A stretch of DNA of 64,000 bases, from assembly GCF_004337985.1 (NCBI RefSeq), contig NW_021940921.1:1195758-1259757 (forward strand), read 5' to 3'. Position numbers and translations under genes: made by a program. Source of the DNA: Pyricularia pennisetigena (Eukaryota > Ascomycota > Sordariomycetes > Magnaporthales > Pyriculariaceae). Within the stretch, counting starts at the first letter, position 1. Each line of letters begins with the position of its first letter. This document shows, piece by piece, positions 49,330 through 59,581 of this stretch. The notes under the pieces are model-generated. The model was not told the origin of the DNA and did not search any database. It saw nothing but the letters and a program-made list of their open reading frames with translations.

Positions 49330-50015
49330 CGGTGGATATACCTTTTTATTTTTATTGTAAATTTCGCGGTATAATGCGTTGCGCAATATCCCCGCAAAAT
49401 TTTTTTCGTTGCATTGAGTGTTTCCGTATTAACCGTTCTGGTTACGACGTGCTGGGTGTTTCGAATGCCCAATTGCGTAATATCGGTCGGTAGCATTCCA
49501 AATTTAATATTAAAATGGAGGTTTTGGAAAAAGATATTTTGGTAAAGCAGCAGAGGATTTAGGAAAAGTAATTAAAATTTTTCCGTTTGCGAAAACAAAA
49601 AAAATTGTGGTTTGAAAAAATAATGCGAGCTATGTTTCGCGGGATTAACGATTTGGAGGAATTGGATCGAGTCGAGCGTGAGGAGGTAAAGCAGGAGGAG
49701 CGGCGGCGATCGGCCGAAGTTTTTCCTAAAATGTCCCTGGAATCGTTTTTTCCGGATTCCAATTTCGTCTGGGATTCGACTTTCCTAATGGGTTTTTTAA
49801 ATCCTTTTTTGTTGGACGAGATAAATGTTTTTGCGCAATATTCGGTCGGTAAATTGCTTTTATCCGTGTGTTTTGGTTTGTTGGTATATGTTAATCGTTT
49901 TTTTGTAGGTTCGTTTGGTGGTGTGGTTTCGAATCCTGGTCGATTTTTAGCTTTTGGGAATAGTAAATGGTGTTTTTTTAAGTCGTCCTTTTTTTTTTGG
50001 TTAATTTGTTCGTAG
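49330..50015 (+). pseudogene. Conserved antisense reading frame of the chromovirus (copy 3)
   Basis: Plus-strand, antisense to gag-pol. 49330-49500 reads VDIPFYFYCKFRGIMRCAIS and NAQLRNIG. 49500-49600 reads a lysine-rich helix (MEVLEKDILVKQQRI). 49587-50015 is open for 142 codons: KLWFEKIMRAMFRGINDLEE, then DRVEREEVKQEERRRSAEVF, then SFFPDSNFVWDSTFL. Heptad-like hydrophobics in the charged part suggest a coiled coil. It corresponds block by block to 43606-44191 in copy 2. The last ~50 codons overlap the chromodomain-side sequence and are probably not original. Function unknown. Confidence 0.55.
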
Positions 50016-50029
50016 ATCCAGTTCCTGGT

Positions 50030-50480
50030 AATATTGACGGAGTGGTTCCTGGCAATTTTGGAGGTAGTTAAGGGGTTCCTAAATGTTTTTTTCGTGTCCG
50101 TAGTTTTCCCATTTAATAAAATATTTTGTTTTACCGTGGTTGCGTTTGTAATCCAGTATTCGTTCGACGTCGTATGTTTTTTTTTCGTTAATTTCGATTA
50201 TTTTTTATATATTGGTGCCGGGTGGTATTAGTTCCAATAATAATACGTGGAACGTTGGGTGGATTTTTATAGTTTTTGGTAATAATAATTTGTAATTGGT
50301 TTCGCTAATTTTTTTATCGATTTTAAAAGGTCCAAATTTTTTGTAATTAAATTTGCTGTTTGGTCGTTGTGTTTTAATATTGCGTCGAATAAGGTAAACG
50401 CTATTTTTTTCCTGGAAGGATGGTCCTTTTATCCGATGCTGGTTGGCGTATTTAGTTATTTTTTTTCGTACGAATTCCAA
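50030..50480 (-). pseudogene. Integrase C-terminal tail and chromodomain (Gypsy copy 3)
   Basis: 50205-50480 is an open frame with the post-core segment (KFGPFKIDKKISETNYKLLL, then IHPTFHVLLL), the known GPF/Y-type module. Beyond a stop, about 50190-50030 reads YDVERILDY, GKTKYFIKWENYG and EPLNYLQN, a chromodomain (E-x-I-L-D / Y-L-V-K-W-x-G-Y / W-E-P). Chromodomains steer chromoviruses to heterochromatin, which fits the nested AT-rich location. Confidence 0.75.
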
Positions 50481-50483
50481 TTT

Positions 50484-51047
50484 TTATTGGAATTTTCGGT
50501 GGAATTTTCGTAGTTCGTTTGTTTGTTTATCGGTTCGTAGGGCCGTAGTTGTGGTTTTTAGTTTTCTATATACCGTAGGGTTAAATCCGTAATTGGTATA
50601 AAACGGGGTTGTTTTAGTATTTTTATTTTTTAAATTGTTATATGCGAATTGTACTGTGGGTAATAGCCGTACCCAATTGTCCTGTTTATGGTTTATATAA
50701 TATTTTAAATATTGTTTTAATATTTGGTTTGCTCGTTCTGTTTGTCCATTTGTCTGTGGGTGGAATATTGTAAATAATTTGTGGTCGGTTTTTAGCTGTT
50801 CCATTAAAAATTTCCAGAATTTTGATGTAAAAAGCTTATTTTTATCCGTAATAATGCTTTTTGGAAGTCCGTGGTTGCTGACAATTATTCGTAGGAATAT
50901 ATAAGCGATTTTTTCGGCGTTGCTATTTTTTTTATAAGGTAGGAAATAGGCGTATTTAGTAAATTTGTCCATTATAATTAATATGCTGTCGTATTTAGTT
51001 TTAATAAATGGTTTTTCGGAAAGTGGTAGTTTGACGATAAAGTCCAT
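50484..51047 (-). pseudogene. Gypsy integrase core, 187-codon open frame (copy 3)
   Basis: Longest undisrupted polyprotein segment in the block. D2 (MDFIVKLP), D68 (SIITDKNKLF) and E104 (TNGQTERAN) match the D-D-35-E triad; spacing D68-E104 is 36. The frame ends where the element has a stop before the C-terminal tail. The segment is open but belongs to a dead polyprotein because the RT and gag parts carry stops. Confidence 0.85.
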
Positions 51048-51209
51048 TGTGATAGTTTGCCAGGTTTTGTTAGGGGTTGGTAAAGGTTGTAAAAACCCGT
51101 AAGGTTTATGTTTGGCGGATTTGCTTTTTGCGCAAAATTCGCAGTTTTTAATAGCTTTTCGTATTTTTTATCGTGTTTTTTTGAAATTGTGGTGCTATTT
51201 TAACCGTTT

Positions 51210-52760
51210 TTATATTTTGGAAATCCTTTGGTATCCGTGAGCTTTATTTTCGTGGATTTTCCATATTTTTTCTGGTATGGTTACCGTGTTGGTCGTTATA
51301 AGATTTCGGTGAATTGGTAAAAGGTTTCCGTTGTCGTTTACCGTAAAGATTTTCCGTATTTCCTCGGGTACTATATTTTTATAGTTTGGTCTTTTGTTAA
51401 AGGCGTCGGCCCTGCCATTTTCTGTTTTTTTTCGGTAAATAATTTTAAAATGGAATTTTGATAGGAATTTTGCCCATTTAATTTGTCGTTTATTTAACAC
51501 CTTATTAGTGGTAAAATGGGTTAGGTTTTTATAGTCCGTGTAAATTAATATTTCGTATTTAGTTCCGGATAGTTATGGTTTCCATTTTTTAAATATTCGG
51601 ATAATAGCTATAAATTTTTTATCGTGGATTTGGTAATTGAATTTTGGTCCATGTAATTTTTGTGAAAAAAAGGCGCAAAAGTGCAGGCGTCCTTTTTCGT
51701 TTCGTTGGCTAAATTGTCCTCCGATTGCGTAGTCGGATGCGTCGGTTTCGATTTCGAAAGGTTTCGTTGGGTTTGGTATTTTGAGGATCGGTTTTTGTGC
51801 TATTGTATTTCGTAGCTGTTCGAAAATTTGCTGTGTTTATTCCGTCCATTGGAATTTTAGGTTTTTTTTGGTTATGTTGGTCAATGGGGTGGCGATCGCG
51901 CCGTAACTTTTGATAAATCTTTTATAAAAATTCACGAATCCAAAAAATGCCCGAACGTTTTTTACGTTTTGTGGTTGGGGCCATTCCCTTATTATTTAAA
52001 TTTTTAATTTTTCCATCCTAATTTTTCCAGGGGCGATAGTATATCTTAGGAAGTTGATTTGCTTGCTGTGAAAAATGCATTTTTCGGGTTTAATTAAAAG
52101 TTTAGCGTTTTATAGCTTTTGTAAAACTGTGTGGACGTGTTTTTTGTATTTTTCCAACGTTTTGGAAAAAACAAAAATATCGTCCAAGTAAATAACGACA
52201 AAAATGTTTAAACATTCTTTAAAAATATGGTTAATTATGGTTTAAAAGGTTACGGGGGCGTTGGTAAAACCGAAAAATATTACCAGGTATTTGTAATATT
52301 TTCGTCTGGTGCGAAATACTGTTTTCCATTCCTCGCCTTTTTTTATACGGATTAAATTATATGTTTTTTTAAGGTTTAATGTCGTAAACCATTGTATTTA
52401 GTAAAGCATGTTTCGAAATTCTTTTATTAATGGGAGCGGGTAGCAATTTTTTATTGTAATGTCGTTTAATTGTTTGTAGTCCACGTATAGTCGTAATTTT
52501 CCGTTTTTTTTTGGTACGAAAAGGATTGGGTATCCTGCTAATAATATCGATAGTTTAATATAACCTTTTTTAAGGTTTTCCGCGAAGTACTCGTTTAAAG
52601 CCTCCATTTGTGTCGGATTTAAACCGTATATTTTATGGAATTTTGGTTGGGTTCCTTTTTTTAATGGTATTTCGTGGTCGAACGGACTGTGCTCGGGTAA
52701 TCCTGTTTCGAGTTTTTGGCTAAATAACCGTGTATAATTTTGGTATTTTTTTGGGATTTT
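51210..52760 (-). pseudogene. Gypsy RT and RNase H remnant (copy 3)
   Basis: 52398-52607 is an open RT segment (GYPILFVPKKNGKLRLYVDY). The catalytic motif reads YLDDIF at about 52195. 51210-51500 carries the RNase H end (GRADAFNKRP, from family GRADALSRRP) and the H2C2-side segment (IHENKAHGYQRISK). Stops separate the pieces. Confidence 0.75.
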
Positions 52761-54499
52761 ACCGTTTTTGGTCTATTTTTTCGTAATTTATATTGTGTGA
52801 TTGGATCGGTTTTAACCTATAAATAGTCGCTTTTTTTCCGATATTGGTTCCGGGGTTGGTCGTCTTTCCTGTAGGTACGCTATTTGCTTTATTTAGTTTT
52901 TCTGTACCCTATATTTCCTGTATAAACCCTGTTGTGCTGGAGGTCGTTTAATAATTAGGTGTTTTTCCCATTAAATTTGGCCTGTAGCCCAATTTATCCG
53001 GGGGTTATTCCTTTTAAGCCAGGGAATTCCTAAAATCATGTTTTTATTCCCTATTTCCGTAATATCCAAGGTGATTTGTTTTTTTCGTTTATAATTTTCC
53101 ATCCAAAGGTGTACGGTTTTTGTTTCGATGGTGCCGTTCCTGTATAAAATTGTTTTTCCTTTTACGGTTTGTAATCGATATAGTTTTTCCTTTTATCGTT
53201 AAGGTATTCGTCGTTTTTTTACGATTTTTGGAAAAATGTAATTGTTTTATACTCCGCTATTAAAAAACGCTCGTATAGGTTTTCCATTAAATTATATATT
53301 TAGGAATATATGTTCGTGTGCTGTTTTCGTGGTTTGCGTGGCGTTTAAGGTTTTTTATTCCGTTTTTGTTGCTACCGTTTGGTACCCTGTACCGTTTAGT
53401 TATCCTAGTTTTTTGGTTTGTTGGACTCGCGTCGTGGGTTTTTATTTTTCTTATTTCGGGGCGTATAGCTGTTTTTAACGTTGATTTTATTAAGTCGGTG
53501 CCCTGTTGGTGCAGGCGTTTTTCGTACGTTTGTGGGTATTTCGTTGTTTTTAACGTTGGGGTTCCACACAATTTTGGTTATGGGTGCGGGTTTTGGTTAT
53601 CGTGATTTCGTTTCGTGCCATATTTGTGTTTTGGTTAATATATGTATTTTGTAAATGTTTCGGGTGCATTTGTACCATGGAAATTGTTTTTGGTTATAGT
53701 ATACCATAGGGTAGTCGTTACAAGGGGTGAAAATTACCGCTGGTTCGGTATTAAATTTTATTTTAATTTCCCAATTGGGTAATTTAATGGTGGTATATAT
53801 TTTGTGGATACCTGTTGTTTTGCGTCGTCGTGGGAAGAAATCGTGGACTATTTTTCTGCTAAAATGCAGTCCGCAATTGTTTCGAAAACATTTTGCCCAA
53901 AAAATTTCTGTATATTTGGGATATTTGGTATCCAAAATTGGGTGGTTTCCGAAAATTGGATTAATTAATTTTATGGGGTTTTGTATTTGTATTCGAAATG
54001 GTATTCCGGGAAATTGTATTAATTGGTCGTTTCGGTATAAATCGATAAGTTTTTTCTTATATATATAAGGGTTATTTTCCTTTATTGCACTGTATAGGTT
54101 TGAAAATATAATTTCTTTTTCGCTAGATTCGTTTTTTAATTCGTTATTAAATTCGTCCGTTGGGGTTTGTTGGATTATCCGGATGCGGTGGGTTTATCCC
54201 AATAGTTTTGGTTTTAATTTTTCTAAAGTATTTGATTCCGTAGGTTCGGGTAATTTGGCGTTTTACCTACGTAATTGTGCCGGTGGTTTGGTTTTAATGG
54301 GTATACGGTTTCCTATTGCTAGGGTCCGAATATTTTTAAATTTTTATAGGTATTATCCTGCGTCCATTTTTGCGCTGTTGTGGATTATGCAATTATTATC
54401 GTAACATATGGTCCAGTTTTTTAAATTGTGTTAATCCGGTGGTATTTGTTAATGGGTGGTGGTATTTAATTTTCGTGGTTTTTTGGAATCGGGGTATAG

Positions 54500-55250
54500 G
54501 TCCGGAGTATTTTAGGGATAAAATTTGGTTATATATTTTGGTTTTTCGCATTTAAAGCATTTACCACTTTTGGGGTTTTTGCGAGGTTTTTTATATTGGG
54601 TCGCGTTAAGGTTTATGGGTCCGTTATGTGTTCCGTAGGAAATATTATATTGGCGAAACGGTTTGGGGTGTTCGTATTTGCGTCCCGTATTGGTTTATCG
54701 CAAAATTAGCCCCTATACGCTGCGTTTTTCGCGTCGTTCCAATTTCCGTTCGTAAAATCGGTTATCGATTTTAATTGTTAGCTTTACGTATTCGGTTAGG
54801 GTATTGGGTCGTTTTTTTTTAACAAATTCGTTTTTAATTTTTTTTTTAAATCCCGCATAAAAGCGTGCTATTAGGGTTTCGGGGTTTTATAGTAGTTTGG
54901 CGGTAATTTATCGAAATTTACTGGTATATTTGGATGCCGATTTGGTTTAAATAAGGCGTACCAATTTACGTTTAACTGTACGTTCCTCGTTTAGGTTACC
55001 GAATATTCCCTTAAGGCATTTTTCGAAATTTTCGTAATCGTCGAAAATGCGGTTGGTTTCAATTTTACGGTTTTTTTTTTTATTATAGTCCAAATAATTT
55101 TGTAGGATTAATTCGAACCAGGTAAACGTATCGCCTTTTAATAGCGAGGTTGCGTAAGTAACCTTTTTTGCGTTATTATCGAAATTGTTTTCGTTAAAAT
55201 GAAAATAGGCCCGGGTTCCCGTAAAAAATCCCTATAGGGTATTTGGGGTG
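54500..55250 (-). pseudogene. Gypsy gag remnant (copy 3)
   Basis: Same capsid blocks as at 4333-4662, read on the minus strand (TRAYFHFNENNFDNNA, then LAWFELILQNYLDY-like). A zinc-knuckle relic KCFKCEKP is near 54560-54540. Stops interrupt it. Confidence 0.7.
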
Positions 55251-55498
55251 CTATTATAGGGTAATAGTAAAAGGTATTTAATATAATTCCTATTGGTTCG
55301 ATTAATTTGTTCGGTTATTCGTTCCTGGAATTGTCGATTTTTTATTTGGAGCGTCGCGACTATTTAACGCAAAGCGTTAGCGTTGGCCGGAGCGTTAATG
55401 GTAAAGGGGGTTTAAGGGGTAATTTTGTTGGAAAACATTATTTCGGCGATATTATTCGGTATATTTTAAAGCAAAATATTAAATAGGAGTAATTAAAA

Positions 55499-55941
55499 TA
55501 TTACGATTAAAATATCGGGTAACCTGTTTTTAGGGTAAAATATAATAGGTTAAAGCAATTAAGCGTTTTAATTGGGTAATTGGGGTTTTTAATAATTGGG
55601 GTGAAATTATAATCGTTTTTAAGTAAATATTAAGGTTAATTAAAGTTTAATTGCTGCTAAACAATCCTAGAATCGAATTTATTTATATGGTAATAAGCGC
55701 GTTTTATATAAACTATATTCCAAATATGATTTCCTTTAATTTGTCTGATTTGTAATTCCCAATCGAGGTTTTACAAATTACTGAAATCACTTCTTTTGGC
55801 GATTACGTGGTGTTACGTGATTTTTTCCTTTACGTAATTTTGTTTCCTGTCGGTCGGTGTTTTCTCAGGTCGAGTGTTGTCAGGAGGGGTGTAACCCCGC
55901 CTGGCCTCACTGGTACTGGCCCAACTTGTCTGGTCGTAACA
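55499..55941 (-). repeat. 5' LTR, Gypsy copy 3
   Basis: 443 bp; on the minus strand it starts TGTTACGACCAG. Identical in length to the 3' LTR and adjoining the ATGTG duplication. Confidence 0.92.
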
Positions 55942-55984
55942 ATGTGTACAAATTGGGCTTAAACATCTAGGGCTAATAATATAC

Positions 55985-56277
55985 TGTTTTATACTATCTT
56001 TTAATTAATTCATATATTTTTTATTACAGCCATTTCCAATACGTCCTCGCTTGGCCGAATTGTCAAGGCCGTTATTGATTTCCGTTACGTCAATAGTCTA
56101 AATTTTTTAATCTTTTGGTAGATTTTCGAAATACATTTAATTTGCAAATGAAAAACTTACGTAATTATAAAAAGCGGTTATTAAAGCCGCCGGGGTTATG
56201 CTGTTTTCTTCCAAAACCGGTTCAAATGCAGCGGTAAACGCGACGCATGACAAAGTGAAAAGAAACAAATAACGCAT
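55985..56277 (-). pseudogene. M35-like paralogue, piece 1 (signal peptide exons)
   Basis: Exon 56277-56161 encodes a signal peptide (MRYLFLFTLSCVAFTAAFEP) and a short mature start. The intron 56160-56098 has a GTAAGT donor and TTTAG acceptor. Exon 56097-55985 continues in frame (TIDVTEINNG...) to a CN......LKDSIK block that parallels CNNEQHEKIKES at the end of exon 1 of the intact gene. One in-frame TAA lies in this block, a RIP-type CAA-to-TAA or GAA-to-TAA candidate. After a GTATAT donor the intron is cut at 55946 by Gypsy copy 3. The start context and first codons (ATGCGTTATTT) equal those of the intact gene. Confidence 0.7.
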
Positions 56278-56329
56278 GGTAAATTCCACAATAAAACAAA
56301 TAAAGGAAATAAATATTTTCAAAATATCT

Positions 56330-57296
56330 GCGTACCCTATAACAAAAAAACGTGAAACTGAATTACAATTGATCTGTGGTGACTAAATTGATAATATATT
56401 TAAACAAATACAACTTCATTTTTATTTAATTGAAGGATTAATAATAATAGTTAGTAATCGTGACAAAACATCAATGATAGCACAATGTTAAAAAGTCGTA
56501 TAATCGCTCGCATGATTCGACTCAAAATGACATTATAAAATAGAAATATAATTCAAAAGTGGCAGTAAAGCCTGGTAATTACAGTATATATTTCCAGATT
56601 GAGTTAATTTAGTCAGGATAACCTCTCACGTTCGCTAAGCCAGTTTCGTTTGTTTTGATGGAGCAGTTTGGTAGATTTACTACTTAAACCTCGACAGTAT
56701 TTGGTACGGCCTCGACACATTTTCCTGCCTCACAGCAGTCAAGACGACGCTGAAAGGGACTTAACAAGTGTTTCGCAATGTGTACCAACAGAGGCAACGG
56801 ACGAATCTGCTTATTTTATCGCAAACACCCATGTGTGCAAGTTTCGGGAAGGCTTGCAGTTATAAAACTCTCTGCTAGAATCTTTTTTTTTTCTTTGGGT
56901 CAAACGCTACCATCCAAAGCATCCCGTTACGTGTTCTTTTTCCTGATGGAAAAGGCTATCCCTAATCCTTGCCGGGCTCATCAACTATCCAAAAAGCAAT
57001 CTCTCGGTGTGCTCGACCTTGCAATACGCATCTTCGCTCACCGTGGCTGTTTATTATACGCGCCGCCAAACTCCTTGGCTGCATTGACGGGTCCCTCGAA
57101 CTTCTGGAGCTGACGAAGCCAGCTTGAAAACTCGTCTAACACAAGATATAAGCACCGAAAATAGAAGATAGTTGCAGGTTGAAGGTTTGAGAGTCTTTTG
57201 GAAATGAAAGGAATACCACGACTCACGGGATGTCGTCACTCTGTTTATGCTTCGATCTCTGGTTTCGGGCAGCAGGATATCCGGCCTACCAGTAGA
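56330..57296. other. Border region, no gene supported
   Basis: Composition changes from AT-rich to balanced. Several 60-110 codon frames exist on both strands (56668-57113, 57038-57239) but none has recognisable domains or a consistent exon chain. A T-rich/pyrimidine stretch lies at 56883-56896. Confidence 0.35.
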
Positions 57297-57690
57297 CTAC
57301 TCACACTCTGGACAAACGCGCCCCGTAACAAACGTCAATTTCATTGCCGTAGTACACTTTGCGGTCGTGAAGGGATGCCCGTTGCTGCATTGAAACCCAG
57401 TGGTTGGTGCCTGTAAGCTTTCTAGACATAACTCTACAGACACGACCACATGGCCTTCTAGAACATCAATCTTCTTTAGTGTTAAAATATGTATGGTATT
57501 TGTAATCGGCTGCTATACCGGACAGCAGCAGCGCTGGAAAACTTGTGGGCGGAGCCTCACTTGCGAGTCCTCGAGTTTATACACGGCCAACATGGTCTGG
57601 ATGAGTGGAAAGATATATTGGTTTATTAGTTGCCGTCGGTATTGCAAGAGTTGGAATAGACCTCCTGCAGTTTCTTTTGAGTTTGGGGGC
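57297..57690 (-). pseudogene. Relic with RZ-like zinc-finger motif
   Basis: The minus strand is open for about 130 codons with one internal TAG (a CAG-to-TAG RIP type). The C-terminal end reads GFQCSNGHPFTTAKC, then AM, and GRVCPECE before a stop. C-x-N-G-H, a downstream C, then C-P-x-C is the layout of the RZ-type zinc finger found at the C-terminus of NFX1/ZNFX1-like helicases. The upstream part (LFQLLQYRRQLINQYIFPLI, VYKLEDSQ) would then be the helical segment before it. No helicase domain remains nearby. It could instead be an exon of an unannotated gene. Confidence 0.35.
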
Positions 57691-57739
57691 GATATTAAGA
57701 TTTACATATGGTCGCGGCAAGGCCAAGGAATAAACTAAA

Positions 57740-58392
57740 GGGTAAGTGGTAGTAAAATGAGTTACCGATCCGGCGGACTTAGAAACAGGGCCATGACAGA
57801 CTTCTGCAGATACTCATGCGCCAAATGGAAAATGCAGTCCAGGCTATATTCAGCAGCAAGCAGTACAATAGGGGAATCCGCCGGTTGTTAGTCTCAAGGA
57901 AGGGCCTGTGACGTTTCTCTTGCTGCTATGAAAACATGATAATTTTATTGCTCACGTTAACCTTATTACCAAGCTACTATAAGCCTGGTTGCCTTATAAG
58001 TTATGTTGGCACCCTCTCACTCCAGCCGAGCGCCGCCACATCAAACTCACAACATGCACAAACCTCGAATCGCATTTACATAAAACGGTCTATATCATAG
58101 CGTTGATTAGTGGATGGCAACATGACCAGCTATATCTAGGAATTATAAATATTATGGGGTATTTTCTGCTCTTTTTCCAACTGCGCCAGTATTTTGTTCT
58201 TTTTTTATTTTCCTTTGTTTTTCCCTTTGCTTCCTTCACCAAATGTAACCAGAACCCGCCGACGTGCTCTTCGAGTCCGGGTAAGCATCCTTCGTCTCCG
58301 TAGCGCCACGGCGGATTAGGGCCTTGTTCAGGAACGGGAAGTTGGTAGGCCTAAACCTGTCACTCATTTTGTCCAGGTATAGCCATGTACTT
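57740..58392. other. Intergenic stretch
   Basis: No gene recognised. A 104-codon plus-strand frame at 57989-58303 has no domain and no start context. The region should contain the 3' end of the gene at 58393. Confidence 0.35.
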
Positions 58393-58938
58393 TCATAATT
58401 TACGCCGGTTCATTGGACGAACTCTGTTGGCGCGGGATCTCAGACGTGATCCTTCAACCATCTTTGAACGGGGCCGAAGAGGGATAAACCAAAGTCCAGG
58501 AAGGCCCATTTCGCCGTGCGGAATCGTAAACATCTTATAAACCATGGGCTTCGTTTTCTCCTCTCTACCGTAATTCTCAAATGGTACAGGTTTGTTGTTG
58601 ATCGCGTATGTCAACCATGGCTCCGACTTGAAGGTTTTGATCATCCAGCCGCTATGAAAGGCCGGTTGTCCGCTGGGTATGTTGGCGCTGCAAATTTGTG
58701 GTCGAGATTGATCCGCATGAGTGTTAAATGTCCATTTTTCTCCCTGGTGTTCGCCGTAGTTGATTCGGACGGTAGCTGGCCGACCCGTCACAGCTTTGCC
58801 ATACCCAACTGGGACACGCTTGTCATTCCTAACCCATATGTGGCAGTCGGAATCGTCTGACTCAGCATTGCTGGCCAAGATGCCGGTTGGTAACCACGTA
58901 AGGGCGGTTGATATAGTGAAAAGAGAAGAAATCTTCAT
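58393..58938 (-). CDS. Secreted protein of unknown function, 181 aa
   Basis: A single open exon. Residues 1-22 form a signal peptide (MKISSLFTISTALTWLPTGI, cleavage near LAS-NA). The mature chain has only two Cys (in SDCHIW and PQICSA), likely one disulfide, with a WVRNDKRVPVGYGKAV segment, an INYGEHQGEKWTF segment and a basic C-terminus (RPRSKMVEGSRLRSRANRVR). No known family was recognised; the size and make-up fit a small secreted protein. The sequence is free of RIP-type stops and has ordinary codon use, unlike the AT-rich block 2.4 kb away. Upstream is a T/A tract (58947-58957 in plus orientation). The basic tail could reflect a missed intron near the 3' end, since no strong donor was found. 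Confidence 0.6.
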   Translation of the reverse strand: MKISSLFTISTALTWLPTGILASNAESDDSDCHIWVRNDKRVPVGYGKAVTGRPATVRINYGEHQGEKWTFNTHADQSRPQICSANIPSGQPAFHSGWMIKTFKSEPWLTYAINNKPVPFENYGREEKTKPMVYKMFTIPHGEMGLPGLWFIPLRPRSKMVEGSRLRSRANRVRPMNRRKL

Positions 58939-59542
58939 AATGAAGTTTTTTTTTTAAATTAAGATTTCTTGAGGGGTTGTTTTCTGGAATGAAGTATTAA
59001 AAGTATAGCTGTTTGCGAAACTAACCTAATGGGCTACTTTTCTATTCTCTCTTAATGTTTATGTATTCCAATCAGCTGCAGTGGGAATCACAGCCTCATC
59101 CGCCAAAGTCTGTCAATCCTTGCCGTCCATTTGGCGAACAAGGATTAGCTTTGTCTTGCTAAACTAGGTTGCTACTTTGGAATTATGCCGGGGCTATTTT
59201 AGTTATTTTCATGCGGCCAAATGATTTACGTACCAGTAATATGAGTAAGACTTTGCTATTATTAGCTGGGAATTATGAACACGTCGGAAATACCGAGGGT
59301 ACAGCATCAACAGGGTTTAATGATACGAACAACACAATTAGAACAAGCCATGCTCTCTACAGCCAAGAACCGTATCATTGGTGCAGACTCTTGGCTTGTT
59401 AGACGCAAGATTTAAAATAGTCCAGTATGAACAAGCAACTGGTTGTAAAAGCTTATCAAATCCCGTCATGATATGGCTGGCATCCACGAGATTGATATAT
59501 AAATTTGCTGCAGTACCGCCGTCCTCGTTCATTTGCCGCGTC

Positions 59543-59581
<39 letters not shown>

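Larger units (their letters stand above)
48695..55941 (-). mobile_element. Gypsy chromovirus copy 3, complete and least decayed
   Basis: 7247 bp with 443-bp LTRs (55499-55941 and 48695-49137). Perfect target duplication ATGTG at 48690-48694 and 55942-55946. A polypurine tract AAAGGAAAGGAAACTT abuts the 3' LTR. Gag is about 55250-54500, RT about 52760-51990, RNase H about 51800-51480, integrase 51047-50205 and a chromodomain about 50190-50030. The long open integrase frame suggests this is the youngest copy. It lies in an intron of the M35-like paralogue. Confidence 0.92.

Noticed and set aside
49587..50015. Independent host gene on the plus strand
   Set aside because: The same frame occurs in the other chromovirus copy at the same internal place, so it belongs to the element (reported as antisense frame).
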